Part shown: positions 1-7,767 of the stretch, piece by piece | Layout of the letters: each line of letters begins with the position of its first letter | Numbering within the stretch: position 1 is the first letter of the stretch | Source: Paracoccus aurantiacus | Lineage (GTDB): Bacteria > Pseudomonadota > Alphaproteobacteria > Rhodobacterales > Rhodobacteraceae | DNA length: 64,000 bases | Assembly: GCF_007993065.1 (NCBI RefSeq) | Contig: NZ_VOPL01000002.1 | Span: 186,001-250,000 of the forward strand | Direction of reading: 5' to 3' | Position numbers and translations under genes: made by a program | The notes under the pieces: model-generated | The model's database searches: none | Told to the model about the DNA's origin: nothing | Seen by the model: only the letters and a program-made list of their open reading frames with translations

Positions 1-532
1 GAACCTCGCGCGGGGCGATCCGCGCCAGTTCGGGCGCCAGCCGCGCAGACGCACAACCCATCACCCGCAGCGAGCCGGTCGAGATATCGACCCAAGCCAG
101 CGCGCCTTCGTCGCGGACATTGGCGAAGGCCGCCAGAAAGTTGTGCCGCCGCGCTTCCAGCAGCGATTCTTCGGTCAGGGTGCCGGGCGTCACCAGCCGC
201 ACAACGTCGCGCGCCACGACGGACTTGCTGCCGCGCTTCTTGGCCTCTGCCGGGTCTTCCATCTGTTCGGCGATAGCAACGCGGAAACCCTTGCGGATCA
301 ACGTCAGCAGATAGCTTTCGGCGGCGTGGACGGGCACGCCGCACATGGGGATCGGCTCTCCCGCATGGGTGCCGCGCTTGGTCAGCGCGATGTCCAGGGC
401 GGCTGCGGCGGCGACGGCGTCGTCAAAGAACATCTCGTAGAAATCGCCCATGCGATAGAACAGCAGCGCACCCGGATTGGCCTCGCGAATTGCGAGATAC
501 TGGGCCATCATCGGGGTCGGCTGGTCGGTCAT
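1..532 (-). CDS. mutS: DNA mismatch repair protein MutS, N-terminal part (runs off the left edge)
   Basis: MutS binds mismatched DNA and starts methyl-directed mismatch repair. Only the first 177 residues are inside the window. They start [13 protein letters not shown] and carry the mismatch-recognition motif [10 protein letters not shown] near residue 30 (the Phe-x-Glu that wedges at the mismatch), followed by the conserved [12 protein letters not shown] and IAEQMEDP segments of domain I. The start at 532 is the only sensible Met before these motifs. It is divergent from the exported hydratase-like gene beginning at 628. The connector, clamp and ATPase domains lie outside the window. Confidence 0.95.
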   Translation of the reverse strand, partial: MTDQPTPMMAQYLAIREANPGALLFYRMGDFYEMFFDDAVAAAAALDIALTKRGTHAGEPIPMCGVPVHAAESYLLTLIRKGFRVAIAEQMEDPAEAKKRGSKSVVARDVVRLVTPGTLTEESLLEARRHNFLAAFANVRDEGALAWVDISTGSLRVMGCASARLAPELARIAPREV

Positions 533-627
533 GGGCGGCTCCTTAACGGGATGGTTCTAACGCATCACGCGGTGATTGCCAGACCGTGCTGGCTGGGGCA
601 GGCTGGCCCGATCAGGGAGGATGCAGA

Positions 628-1464
628 ATGAAATATGCGATTGCGATACTGGCGCTGTCGGCGGGGCCTGCCATGGCCGAATGCCCCGCGCCCGAAGCGA
701 TGTATGCCGCCGCCGAGGGCTGGATGGCGGGCGAAAGGCTGGCCGATCCGGGCGTGGCGAACATGCAGGACGCCGCCTGCGCCTATAATTCCTATCTTGA
801 GCGACTGGAGGATGATCTGGGCCGTCCGGTCGGCGTGAAGGTTGGCTTCACCTCGAAACCTGCACAGGAACGCTTTGGCGTCGATGCGCCAGTGGCGGGC
901 GCGCTGTTCCAGCCGATGCTGCTGGAAAACGGCGCAGCTGTCAGCATGAGCGGGTCGCGCACACCGTTTTACGAGGCTGATCTGATCGTGACGGTCGCCG
1001 ATCCTGCAGCGCTGGCAGCCGCCACCACGCGAGAAGAGGCGGCGGCGGCCCTTGGCAATGTTCAGGCCTTTGTCGAACTGCCCGATATGGCGCTGGCGAA
1101 GGGTTTGAAGCCCACCGGCCCGATCATGGCATCTTACGGCGTGATACCGTGGCGCGGTGTGCTGGGCGAATCGGTCGCGATTTCCGATCTGGCCGACCCG
1201 GTCGCCGATCTGGGCGCGCTGACTGCGGTGTTGAAAGCCGATGGCGCGGTAGAGGACGAAGCCACCGGCGCGGCGCTGCTGGGGCACCCGCTGGATGTGG
1301 TGCTGTGGTTGGTCCGGCAGGGCGGGTTCGATCTGTCCGAGGGCTCGGTCATCTCGCTGGGTTCGCTTGGCGCGCTGCATCCGGCCACGCCGGGGCTGGC
1401 AGTGCAGGCGGACTACATGATCGGCGACAAGCCCCTTTCGGTGTCGCTGACGACTGTCGAATGA
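628..1464 (+). CDS. Exported 2-keto-4-pentenoate hydratase-like protein (FAH superfamily)
   Basis: The 278-residue product begins with a typical Sec signal peptide, MKYAIAILALSAGPAMA, with likely cleavage before ECPAPE. The body resembles the hydratase branch of the fumarylacetoacetate hydrolase superfamily (MhpD/HpcG type): GVKVGFTSKPAQERFGV, then FYEADLIVTV with a metal-ligand-like acidic residue, and GHPLDVVLWLV near the C-terminus. Cytoplasmic relatives hydrate 2-oxo-pent-4-enoates; an exported version is unusual and its substrate is unknown. The start at 628 is preceded by AGGGAGG at 614-620; an upstream in-frame Met at 586 would hide the signal peptide. The stop overlaps the fosX start in ATGA, so the two genes are probably translationally coupled. 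Confidence 0.75.
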   Translation: MKYAIAILALSAGPAMAECPAPEAMYAAAEGWMAGERLADPGVANMQDAACAYNSYLERLEDDLGRPVGVKVGFTSKPAQERFGVDAPVAGALFQPMLLENGAAVSMSGSRTPFYEADLIVTVADPAALAAATTREEAAAALGNVQAFVELPDMALAKGLKPTGPIMASYGVIPWRGVLGESVAISDLADPVADLGALTAVLKADGAVEDEATGAALLGHPLDVVLWLVRQGGFDLSEGSVISLGSLGALHPATPGLAVQADYMIGDKPLSVSLTTVE

Positions 1465-1868
1465 CCGAGGGGCTGAGCCACATCACCTTCATCTGCCGCG
1501 ATCTGGACCGGATGGAGGAGATCCTGACCCGCGTGCTGCTGGCGAAGAAAATCTATGACAGCGAGGGCGAGGGGTTTTCCCTCTCGCCCGAACGATTCTT
1601 CGATATCGGCGGCGTCTGGGTGGCGGTGATGCAGGGCGATCCGCTGCCCGAGCGCAGCTATAACCACGTCGCCTTCAAGATCGCTGATGTGGACTATGAT
1701 GCGCGGCTGTTGGCTGTTCGCGAATTGGGTCTGGATGTCCGCGAAAGCCGCCCAAGGGTAGAGGGCGAGGGGCGGTCGATCTACTTCCACGACGCGGATA
1801 ACCACCTGTTCGAATTGCATACCGGGACGCTGGCGGAGCGGTTGAGGCGATATATGGCGATGGTGTAG
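1461..1868 (+). CDS. fosX: FosX-type fosfomycin resistance hydrolase (VOC family)
   Basis: The 135-residue single-domain VOC protein opens MTEGLSHITFICRDL and closely matches the FosX subgroup as known from Mesorhizobium loti and Listeria. FosX uses Mn(II) and water to open the fosfomycin epoxide. The expected metal ligands His7 (GLSH), His69 (SYNH) and Glu118 (HLFE) are present, as is Glu44 (SPER), the general base that separates FosX from the glutathione-dependent FosA. The family tail FELHTGTLAERL is also kept. It is coupled to the upstream hydratase-like gene through an ATGA overlap. Its last 88 bases overlap the 3' end of the convergent regulator gene. The role is inferred from motifs only. 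Confidence 0.88.
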   Translation: MTEGLSHITFICRDLDRMEEILTRVLLAKKIYDSEGEGFSLSPERFFDIGGVWVAVMQGDPLPERSYNHVAFKIADVDYDARLLAVRELGLDVRESRPRVEGEGRSIYFHDADNHLFELHTGTLAERLRRYMAMV

Positions 1869-2662
1869 TCGCGGTCGCCACCCTCTGGCCGCAAGAGAGC
1901 GTAATCGTAGCGACAGACGCCATGACCGCACCTGATTGTCTTGGTCCAGTTCGGTGATTCGGCGAGCTCTGCGGCGGCCCATATATACTTGAAGCCCGGC
2001 ACCTCTTCCAGAAGAAGAGAGACGATCTCTGTTGCGTCCTTTTCCTGTGCGAATGCGGAGGTCGAGGCGCGGAATTGTGCGACAGCGCTACGGGCAACTG
2101 CTGACCAGTCAACAAACAGGGACTTCCAGTCAGGATCCAGAAAAAGGCGCGTTAGAATATTACTCTTAGCTGGCTGATCGGTATCGAACCGGCCAAAAAG
2201 TGCGTCTGAACTGGGGTTGCTGGCAACGACGTTGAAGACCCGGTCCATCGCATAGGCGGGATGCGGCATGAGTCCCGTCACGAGTTCACAAAGTGACTCG
2301 GACGGGGGCACCGTCGATTCTGCTGGCAATTCGCCGGTTCGTCCTGCCAGCCCGTAAAGATAGCGGGTTTCCGTCCGGTCCAATCGAAGCGCCTCGACCA
2401 AACGGTTCAGGGTTTCGGTCGAAACGGCAATGTCACGCGCCTGTTCTAACCACGTGTACCACGTGACCGATATGCCTGCCGCGTCAGAGACTTCTTCGCG
2501 TCGCAAACCGGGGGTCCGGCGTTTGGAACTGGGCTTTTCCGGGCGCAGCCGTTCACGCGTTCGTCGCAGAAAATCTGCCAGTTCGCGCCTGCGGCTTTCG
2601 TCTGAATGCAGGGTGTCAGTCCGGGTACCAGTATCTTCCATTCTCTTTACCCACTCTTCCAT
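1781..2662 (-). CDS. XRE-family transcriptional regulator with MmyB-like ligand-binding domain
   Basis: The product is about 293 residues. The N-terminal helix-turn-helix (RRRELADFLRRTRERL, then TPGLRREEVSDAAGISVTWY) is the signature of regulators with a C-terminal MmyB-like PAS-type domain; the PHPAYAMDRVFNVVASN and LLRPEGGDRDYTIAIY segments fit that domain. These proteins usually control a neighbouring enzyme gene, and this one is divergent from the VOC protein starting at 2705. Met at 2662 was chosen as start. Met at 2641, closer to GTAAAGAG, is a good alternative, while an upstream Met at 2776 would overlap the neighbour. Its 3' end runs 88 bases antisense into fosX. Confidence 0.8.
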   Translation of the reverse strand: MEEWVKRMEDTGTRTDTLHSDESRRRELADFLRRTRERLRPEKPSSKRRTPGLRREEVSDAAGISVTWYTWLEQARDIAVSTETLNRLVEALRLDRTETRYLYGLAGRTGELPAESTVPPSESLCELVTGLMPHPAYAMDRVFNVVASNPSSDALFGRFDTDQPAKSNILTRLFLDPDWKSLFVDWSAVARSAVAQFRASTSAFAQEKDATEIVSLLLEEVPGFKYIWAAAELAESPNWTKTIRCGHGVCRYDYALLRPEGGDRDYTIAIYRLNRSASVPVCNSNRWLSASWK

Positions 2663-2704
2663 ATCGCCGATGCCAATGTGAGCAAAGAAGCAAAGGATTG
2701 GCCA

Positions 2705-3187
2705 ATGGTTTTTCGTCGCACGGTAATCACCGCCCTTGCAGCCGCCGGTCTCGCCGGTTTGCCGGCAAAGGGCCACTCACAAGGAGACAGAGAAGACATG
2801 AATCCGCTCAGTTCAATACGCGCCATCGACTACACGGTCATTTTTGCACGCGACATGCCGGCGATGCGCGACTTCTACCAGAATGTCATGGGCTTCGCGT
2901 TGAAGGCCGAACTGGGGCCGCAATGGGTCGAATATGCTATTGGCGGGCAGGTTCTTGCGCTGACCGAACGGGGCATGATGTGGAACGACACTCCACCCGC
3001 CGCGGGTCAGCTCTCGGTGCAGCTTGCCTTTCGGGTATCGCCCGTCGAGGTCCAGCACTGCGCCGACGCTCTGCTGGAGCTCGGGGTGGAGATCGCTGAC
3101 CCCGTTACCGACCAGTCATGGGGCCATCGAACGGTTTTCTTCCGCGACCCAGACGGCAACATTCTAGAGATCTATGCCGAAATATGA
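2705..3187 (+). CDS. Glyoxalase/VOC-family protein, probably exported
   Basis: The VOC domain (AIDYTVIFARDMPAMRDFY ... FFRDPDGNILEIYAE) is clear in the last 130 residues and ends with the metal-ligand Glu of the ILEIY motif. Two starts are possible. Met at 2705 adds MVFRRTVITALAAAGLAGL and a short A-rich segment, which look like an export signal and follow AAAGGA at 2691-2697. Met at 2798 follows AAGGAG at 2781 and gives a cytosolic domain of 129 residues. The first is preferred because a hydrophobic leader in frame is unlikely by chance. The gene is divergent from the XRE regulator, a common regulator-target layout. The substrate is unknown. Confidence 0.7.
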   Translation: MVFRRTVITALAAAGLAGLPAKGHSQGDREDMNPLSSIRAIDYTVIFARDMPAMRDFYQNVMGFALKAELGPQWVEYAIGGQVLALTERGMMWNDTPPAAGQLSVQLAFRVSPVEVQHCADALLELGVEIADPVTDQSWGHRTVFFRDPDGNILEIYAEI

Positions 3188-3287
3188 CATTCCCGAATGA
3201 AACGCGGTAATACTCACGCAGGCGGCACGGGTTGACTGCGTAGCTGGCGGTGTCGTCCGCGAAAAAGTGTGGTGGTCGGATCTATTC

Positions 3288-4544
3288 CTATTCCGAGCCT
3301 TTGAGCCGGGCCCCGTCATGGGCTGTGACTGTCAGGTCGATCAGCGTCCCCTCGGGCATGTCACGGTCAAAACTGACTTCGGTGAATTGTTCAGTCCGCC
3401 CTATCCGCGGTCCTTCTGTCAGCACCCGGTGGGTGCGCCCGATCTGGCCGTTCAGGTGAGCTTGCAGCGCGGCGTCGCCCGCCGCGCGCAGGCGGGCGGC
3501 GCGTTCCTTGATCGCCTTGCCGTTCACCGCAGGCATACGCGCGGCGGGCGTTCCTTTGCGGGCCGAGTAGGGGAAGACGTGCAGGAAGGTCAGGCCGCAA
3601 TCCTGAACCAGTTTCAACGAGTTTTCGAACATCGCCTCTGTCTCTGTCGGGAAGCCTGCGATGATGTCGGCACCGAAGACGATTTCGGGGCGCAAGCGGC
3701 GGGCATCTTCGCAGAAGCGGATGGCGTCATCGCGGAGATGGCGGCGCTTCATGCGCTTCAGGATCATGTCGTCGCCCGCCTGCAGCGACAGGTGCAGATG
3801 CGGCATCAGGCGCGGTTCGGTGGCGATGGCCTGCATCAGGTTTTCGTCAGCCTCGATTGAATCGATGCTGGAAATCCGAAGGCGCGGCAGGTCCGGCACC
3901 AGCTTCAGGATGCGCATGACCAGATCGCCAAGCCGCGGCGTGCCGGGCAGATCGGCGCCCCATGAGGTCAGGTCGACGCCGGTCAACACGACCTCGTTGA
4001 AGCCGCAATCGCGCAGGCGCTTGATCTGGTCCACGACGACGCCCGCCGGGACGGAACGCGAATTGCCGCGACCATAGGGGATGATGCAGAAGGTGCAGCG
4101 GTGGTCGCAGCCGTTCTGAACCTGAACATAGGCGCGGTGACGGCCGAAGCCGTCGATCAGGTGACCGGCGGTTTCGCGGACGGACATGATATCGTCCACG
4201 ATCACACGCTCTGTCCGGCCGATCAGGTCGGGGGTCAAGCTGGCCCATGTCTCGGGCCGCATCTTCTCGCTGTTGCCGAGGACGCGGGTGACTTCGGGCA
4301 TGGCGGCGAAGGTCTCGGGCTCGGTCTGGGCGGCGCAGCCGGTGACGATGATCGGCGCGTCGGGGTTTTCGCGTGACAGGCGGCGGATGTCCTGACGGGC
4401 TTTTCGCACGGCCTCGGCTGTCACGGCGCATGTGTTTACGATCACCGCGCCCTGCAGGCCGGCAGCCTCGGCCATCTCGCGCATCGCCTCTGATTCATAG
4501 GCGTTCAGGCGGCAGCCGTGGGTGGAAAAGACAGGCGCGCTCAT
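3288..4544 (-). CDS. mtaB: tRNA t6A37 methylthiotransferase MtaB
   Basis: This radical-SAM enzyme (418 residues) adds a methylthio group to N6-threonylcarbamoyladenosine at tRNA position 37. The N-terminal MTTase domain has the three cluster cysteines in THGCRLN, VNTCAVT and VTGCAAQ. The radical-SAM CxxxCxxC motif is GCDHRCTFCIIPYGRG near residue 150. The TRAM-like C-terminus is short. THGCRLN and the YGRGNSRS segment favour MtaB over MiaB or RimO. The start overlaps the dapF stop (ATGA at 4541-4544), so the two are coupled. Confidence 0.93.
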   Translation of the reverse strand: MSAPVFSTHGCRLNAYESEAMREMAEAAGLQGAVIVNTCAVTAEAVRKARQDIRRLSRENPDAPIIVTGCAAQTEPETFAAMPEVTRVLGNSEKMRPETWASLTPDLIGRTERVIVDDIMSVRETAGHLIDGFGRHRAYVQVQNGCDHRCTFCIIPYGRGNSRSVPAGVVVDQIKRLRDCGFNEVVLTGVDLTSWGADLPGTPRLGDLVMRILKLVPDLPRLRISSIDSIEADENLMQAIATEPRLMPHLHLSLQAGDDMILKRMKRRHLRDDAIRFCEDARRLRPEIVFGADIIAGFPTETEAMFENSLKLVQDCGLTFLHVFPYSARKGTPAARMPAVNGKAIKERAARLRAAGDAALQAHLNGQIGRTHRVLTEGPRIGRTEQFTEVSFDRDMPEGTLIDLTVTAHDGARLKGSE

Positions 4545-5356
4545 CCCCGCCAGATCCCGTCAAAGACATGCGCGGTCGGGCCGGTCATCCAGACTCCGTC
4601 CTCGCGCCAGTCGATCTGCAACTGCCCGCCCGGCACGTTCACCGTGACCTTGCGCCCGGTCAGCCCGCGCCGCGCAGCCGCTACAGCCGCCGCGCAGGAG
4701 CAGGAGCCGGAGGCCAGTGTCGGCCCCGTGCCGCGTTCCCAGATGCGAAGCTTGATTTCGTCGGGGGATAGCACCTGCACCACCTCGACATTCGTGCGCT
4801 GCGGATAAAGCGGGTGGTGTTCGTGTTCCGGCCCGAAGCTGCCCAAATCGACCGAATCGGCATCATCGACGAAAAAGGTCATATGCGGGTTGCCCATGCC
4901 CGTGGCGACCGGATCGCCGGTGACGGGAAGATGGTCGATATCCACATTTTCAGCCAGCGGAATGGCCTGCCAGTCCAGCACGGGCGCCCCCATATTGACG
5001 CGCGTCAGCCCGTCGCCCGCGTCTTCCGCAAACAGGATTGCATGATCGGTGCGCAGACGCAGACGGTCCTTGCCCGTCCCGTCCATCAGGAAGCGGGCGA
5101 TGCAGCGCGTGGCATTCCCGCAAGCGGCGGACCGGGAGCCGTCACTGTTGAAGAACACGAGACGCGCATCCGCGTCGTCGTCGTGCTCGACGGTGGCGAG
5201 CTGATCGAACCCCACCCCGAAGTGCCGGTCCGCAATGGCTGCAATCGTCGCCGCATCCGGCGCGGCCATGCCGTGGCGCAGGTCGATGACGACGAAATCA
5301 TTGCCAAGCCCGTGCATCTTCATGAACGGCAGGCCGGGGGTGCGGGCGTGTTCCAT
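4541..5356 (-). CDS. dapF: Diaminopimelate epimerase, with a changed second catalytic-cysteine motif
   Basis: DapF interconverts LL- and meso-diaminopimelate for lysine and peptidoglycan synthesis. The fold markers KMHGLGNDFVVID, SAACGNATRC (first catalytic Cys), MGNPH and WERGTGPTLASG are all present in about 271 residues. The second catalytic Cys of E. coli-type enzymes sits in ACGSGAC or ACGTGAC; here the aligned segment reads ASGSCSC, so Ser occupies the usual Cys position, with another Cys three residues later. Met at 5356 was chosen as start; Met at 5365 is possible. No second dapF is in the window. The gene is followed by mtaB in a coupled pair, and dapB lies at 33.4 kb. Confidence 0.92.
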   Translation of the reverse strand: MEHARTPGLPFMKMHGLGNDFVVIDLRHGMAAPDAATIAAIADRHFGVGFDQLATVEHDDDADARLVFFNSDGSRSAACGNATRCIARFLMDGTGKDRLRLRTDHAILFAEDAGDGLTRVNMGAPVLDWQAIPLAENVDIDHLPVTGDPVATGMGNPHMTFFVDDADSVDLGSFGPEHEHHPLYPQRTNVEVVQVLSPDEIKLRIWERGTGPTLASGSCSCAAAVAAARRGLTGRKVTVNVPGGQLQIDWREDGVWMTGPTAHVFDGIWRG

Positions 5357-5408
5357 CCCCGCCATATAGTGCGACCGAAAAGTTTTCGCCAGAAGGCTGT
5401 TTTTGTGG

Positions 5409-5437
5409 TTGACGACTGTTGCCCGCAAAACTAGGAA
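5409..5437 (+). promoter_or_regulatory. Likely sigma-70 promoter of tRNA-Lys
   Basis: TTGACG at 5409-5414, a 17-base spacer and TAGGAA at 5432-5437, ending 13 bases before the mature tRNA. The -35 element is good and the -10 moderate. The position suits a tRNA promoter. Confidence 0.45.
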
Positions 5438-5450
5438 AGCGCCCTGTGAT

Positions 5451-5526
5451 GGGCCCATAGCTCAGTTGGTAGAGCAACTGACTTTTAATCAGTGGGTCAC
5501 AGGTTCGAATCCTGTTGGGCTCACCA
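5451..5526 (+). tRNA. tRNA-Lys (anticodon TTT)
   Basis: A 76-base tRNA with encoded CCA. The acceptor stem GGGCCCA pairs with TGGGCTC (one G-T pair). The D arm is AGCTCAGTTGGTAGAGC, the anticodon stem ACTGA/TCAGT holds loop CTTTTAA with anticodon TTT, and the T arm is ACAGG-TTCGAAT-CCTGT. Its 3' end is the left attachment site of the integrated element. Confidence 0.97.
5510..5526. repeat. attL core (3' end of tRNA-Lys)
   Basis: The 17 bases TCCTGTTGGGCTCACCA recur exactly at 15480-15496. The copy here is the T-arm/acceptor end of tRNA-Lys including CCA, so integration leaves the tRNA intact. The integrase gene lies 33 bases away. Confidence 0.9.
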
Positions 5527-5558
5527 CTTTTTCCATTTTTTCCTTTCCTTTCAGTTGT

Positions 5559-6617
5559 TTAGTCTGCCGCTTTGTCCAACGACCTGAGTTGTTGGACATT
5601 ATCAACGGCCAGATGCGACAGCGCATCAGCCGCAAGTTTCACCCGATTTGCAGCTGCGACGTATCGCTTCGCCTCCTGCGTGGTCTTGTGCGCAAGGAAC
5701 GCCATGATCTGAAATTCGTTCGCTCCACGCTCGGCAAGTCGGGTCGCCCCATACTTGCGTAAGCCGTGAGCGCGGCACTCGTCAGGAAGTCCAGCGGCTT
5801 TGCACTGATCCGCAAACCAGTTGCCGAAACTTTCGACCGTATAGCTAAAGAACCGCGCCTGTCCCGGTGGAACCTGACGCAGTTCGGCCCGCAACTCCGG
5901 CAGTAAGGCGAGCGGCAACGTCACGTCCTGCCCGGTCTTGATCCGGCGATACCAAATGTCAGTGCCTTTGATATTCTGACGGCCCATCGCGCGGGCATCC
6001 TGACGCGCTGCACCAGTGCCGACGATCAGTTCCAGCGCCAGCCGGGCAACGCTGCCGGTGGCGTGGCATTCGCGGAATTGCTGAACCTGTTCTTCCGTCC
6101 AAGTATGGAAGCCATCCGATTTGATCTTGCGGCGGTCAATCTGTTCGGTCGGTGATGCGATGTTGAAGCCAAAGCGACGGCGGGCGTAGTCGTAGAGTTC
6201 AGACAGTTCTTTATGAAGCCGGTTTGCAGCACTCGGCCCGCCCTTCATATCCATCATCGCCGCAACGTGGTGTGGTTCCAGATCTGCCATGCGAGCCTTG
6301 CCGATCTTGGCGCGGATCCAATCCATGCGAAGCCGCTTGTGATAGCGCGTAGACTCACGCAGGTCTTGGAAGCCTCTGCTCGCGAGATAATGGGTTATGA
6401 CGTGATCGAACGTCCCGCGCGCAGCGGTGGATTGCGGCAGGGCCGGTGTATCGGTGATCGCAGCCTTGTAAGCCTCAATCATCGCGCGCGAGCCCCATGG
6501 GCCGGGCAGATAGGTGTCAATCTTGCGGCCCTTGATGGTCTTGCGCAGCCGGATGCGCTTTCCGCCGCGCGGATCGTCTACGATGGTAGCACCGGGGAAG
6601 GGATTACGACGCTTCAT
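5559..6617 (-). CDS. int: Tyrosine site-specific integrase of the island
   Basis: The 352-residue phage-type integrase has an N-terminal arm-binding-like region, a SAM-like core-binding domain (about residues 70-165) and a catalytic domain. Visible catalytic residues are the Arg in GTGAARQDARAMG, the HGLRKYGATRLA box (HxxR), the His of FLAHKTTQEA and the nucleophile Tyr in KRYVAAAN. It lies next to attL in tRNA-Lys and reads toward it, the usual arrangement for elements integrated in tRNA genes. Its start overlaps the preceding 61-residue gene by four bases (ATGA at 6614-6617). It presumably integrates and, with an accessory factor, excises the island. Confidence 0.93.
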   Translation of the reverse strand: MKRRNPFPGATIVDDPRGGKRIRLRKTIKGRKIDTYLPGPWGSRAMIEAYKAAITDTPALPQSTAARGTFDHVITHYLASRGFQDLRESTRYHKRLRMDWIRAKIGKARMADLEPHHVAAMMDMKGGPSAANRLHKELSELYDYARRRFGFNIASPTEQIDRRKIKSDGFHTWTEEQVQQFRECHATGSVARLALELIVGTGAARQDARAMGRQNIKGTDIWYRRIKTGQDVTLPLALLPELRAELRQVPPGQARFFSYTVESFGNWFADQCKAAGLPDECRAHGLRKYGATRLAERGANEFQIMAFLAHKTTQEAKRYVAAANRVKLAADALSHLAVDNVQQLRSLDKAAD

Positions 6618-6799
6618 GTCAGGCCCAACATCTTGTCTATCTCACCGCCACGCGAGGCCGCTGCGCCCGCTTGGATGATGATCTGTGTCCCGTCAGGGCG
6701 AACTGCCGTCACCGTCCAAGTCTCGACCTGGGCTTCACGCATCACTTTCGCGTAGCCAGCCAGTTCGGTCTTGGTAATAGTGACGGGGCGATTCCCCAT
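6614..6799 (-). CDS. Small protein coupled to integrase (possible excision or accessory factor)
   Basis: A 61-residue protein, MGNRPVTITKTELAGYAKV at the start, containing a WTVTAVRPDGTQIIIQAG strand-rich segment and ending in DKMLGLT. I do not recognise a defined domain. Its stop overlaps the integrase start in ATGA and it begins three bases after the upstream 233-residue gene, so the three genes form one transcription unit. Position suggests a recombination directionality or accessory factor, but no winged-helix Xis or AlpA motif is evident. The function is open. Confidence 0.6.
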   Translation of the reverse strand: MGNRPVTITKTELAGYAKVMREAQVETWTVTAVRPDGTQIIIQAGAAASRGGEIDKMLGLT

Positions 6800-6802
6800 G
6801 GA

Positions 6803-7504
6803 TCAGGCCCCCTTCATCCAGTCGGTATCGCGAGCGCGAACATAGGCCTTGATTTCGGCATAGCGGAGCTGACGCTTTTCGCCGCGCAATTCTTCGTTCC
6901 AAGGATGTGTGAGAGCCAAGGGATAACCTTGTTCGTCAACACCAGAGAAACGATCGGCCCACATCTCGGCGGCAACGGTCAGCAGGGCCACGGGCGCAAG
7001 GCCGCGTGTGCGCATGATGCCGCTATGCTCGGCGCGATCCTTGTCCAGCAATTCAGCGGTAGGTTCTGGCGTTCGGAATTTGACTGTGGTGTTCTTCATC
7101 TGGAACACAGCAGTTTTTTGGTTTTCTTGGATCTCGAAATACGGGAAATCGCCGAAATGGGATTCGTCATCCAATTCAGCGCCAAACATTCTGACCAGAA
7201 CCTGCTCAAGCGTGGTGTCGAATCCGAAAAGATACTCCGACAGATCGCCCTCGCCCTCAACGGTGCGCAGCTTCATATCGCGGTATCGTTCGACAGCCTC
7301 GACCATCTTCGCCGGACTGTCAGTCGAAAGCAGCGCAATAGTCATTCGCGCCGCGTCCAACGGTATCATGTTGGGCGCGTTGACGCCTCTTGCACCTGTC
7401 GTCAGAAGGCCCGCCTCCTTGAGGCTGCGGGCCACCAGTGTGACGGTCTTTTCGTCAACGCGATAGACGCGCGAGATAAGCGATATGAACGATCCAGACT
7501 TCAT
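6803..7504 (-). CDS. Putative winged-helix DNA-binding protein of the island
   Basis: The 233-residue protein opens MKSGSFISLISRVYRVDEKT and continues TVTLVARSLKEAGLLTTGARG. The predicted pattern helix-turn-helix, then LLTTGARGVNAP as a wing, suggests a winged HTH in residues 5-50. The rest (FGFDTTLEQVLVRMFGAEL, then LAPVALLTVAAEMWADRF) has no domain I recognise. It heads the leftward transcription unit ending in the integrase and is divergent from the RHH gene, so a regulatory role over island excision or the early switch is plausible. That role is inferred from position only. Confidence 0.6.
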   Translation of the reverse strand: MKSGSFISLISRVYRVDEKTVTLVARSLKEAGLLTTGARGVNAPNMIPLDAARMTIALLSTDSPAKMVEAVERYRDMKLRTVEGEGDLSEYLFGFDTTLEQVLVRMFGAELDDESHFGDFPYFEIQENQKTAVFQMKNTTVKFRTPEPTAELLDKDRAEHSGIMRTRGLAPVALLTVAAEMWADRFSGVDEQGYPLALTHPWNEELRGEKRQLRYAEIKAYVRARDTDWMKGA

Positions 7505-7515
7505 GCCTTATTGTC

Positions 7516-7556
7516 TATCACGCATTAAGAGGTATCGCAATCCTTTTGTGTATCGC
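7516..7556. promoter_or_regulatory. Repeated TATCRC motifs in the divergent control region of the island
   Basis: TATCAC at 7516, TATCGC at 7533 and TATCGC at 7551 lie 17-18 bases apart between the winged-helix-like gene (starts 7504, leftward) and the RHH gene (rightward). Two inverted copies (GCGATA at 7460 and 7480) sit just inside the leftward gene. They may be operator half-sites for the RHH or winged-helix-like protein. Confidence 0.35.
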
Positions 7557-7767
7557 TCAAATAGTGCCCCGGCCAAACCTCGCGATCCAGCCGGGTGCGA
7601 TCCGCGTTATGCGGCGCTTGCTGCATTCGGCCAACGGTCCGCCTGCTGCGGTCATGCTCAACTGGCTGGACTCCGAACGCGCGAAGCAGGACGATCAACC
7701 AAGCCGACCGGAATTGATTCGGCGGATAATCGAGAACCTAAAGGTCAATTGCAGAGGGAATAGATGA
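7546..7767 (+). CDS. Small ribbon-helix-helix-like protein, possible antitoxin or regulator
   Basis: Up to 73 residues. The second half, VMLNWLDSERAKQDDQPSRP followed by ELIRRIIENL, matches the helix-turn-helix-like part of CopG/Arc-type ribbon-helix-helix proteins, in which a W/L-x-E...DD-x-P-S-R-x-E-x-I-R-R pattern is common. The true start is uncertain: Met at 7546 or Met at 7609, the latter giving a compact 52-residue protein. Its stop TGA overlaps the ATG of the Cas2-like gene at 7764. A small RHH protein coupled to a small effector-like protein is the usual layout of a type II toxin-antitoxin pair, though autoregulation of an accessory gene is equally possible. Confidence 0.5.
   Translation: MCIAQIVPRPNLAIQPGAIRVMRRLLHSANGPPAAVMLNWLDSERAKQDDQPSRPELIRRIIENLKVNCRGNR

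Noticed and set aside
4541..5458. Longer DapF starting at 5458
   Set aside because: It would cover the tRNA-Lys promoter and the tRNA start, and the extra residues lack family similarity.
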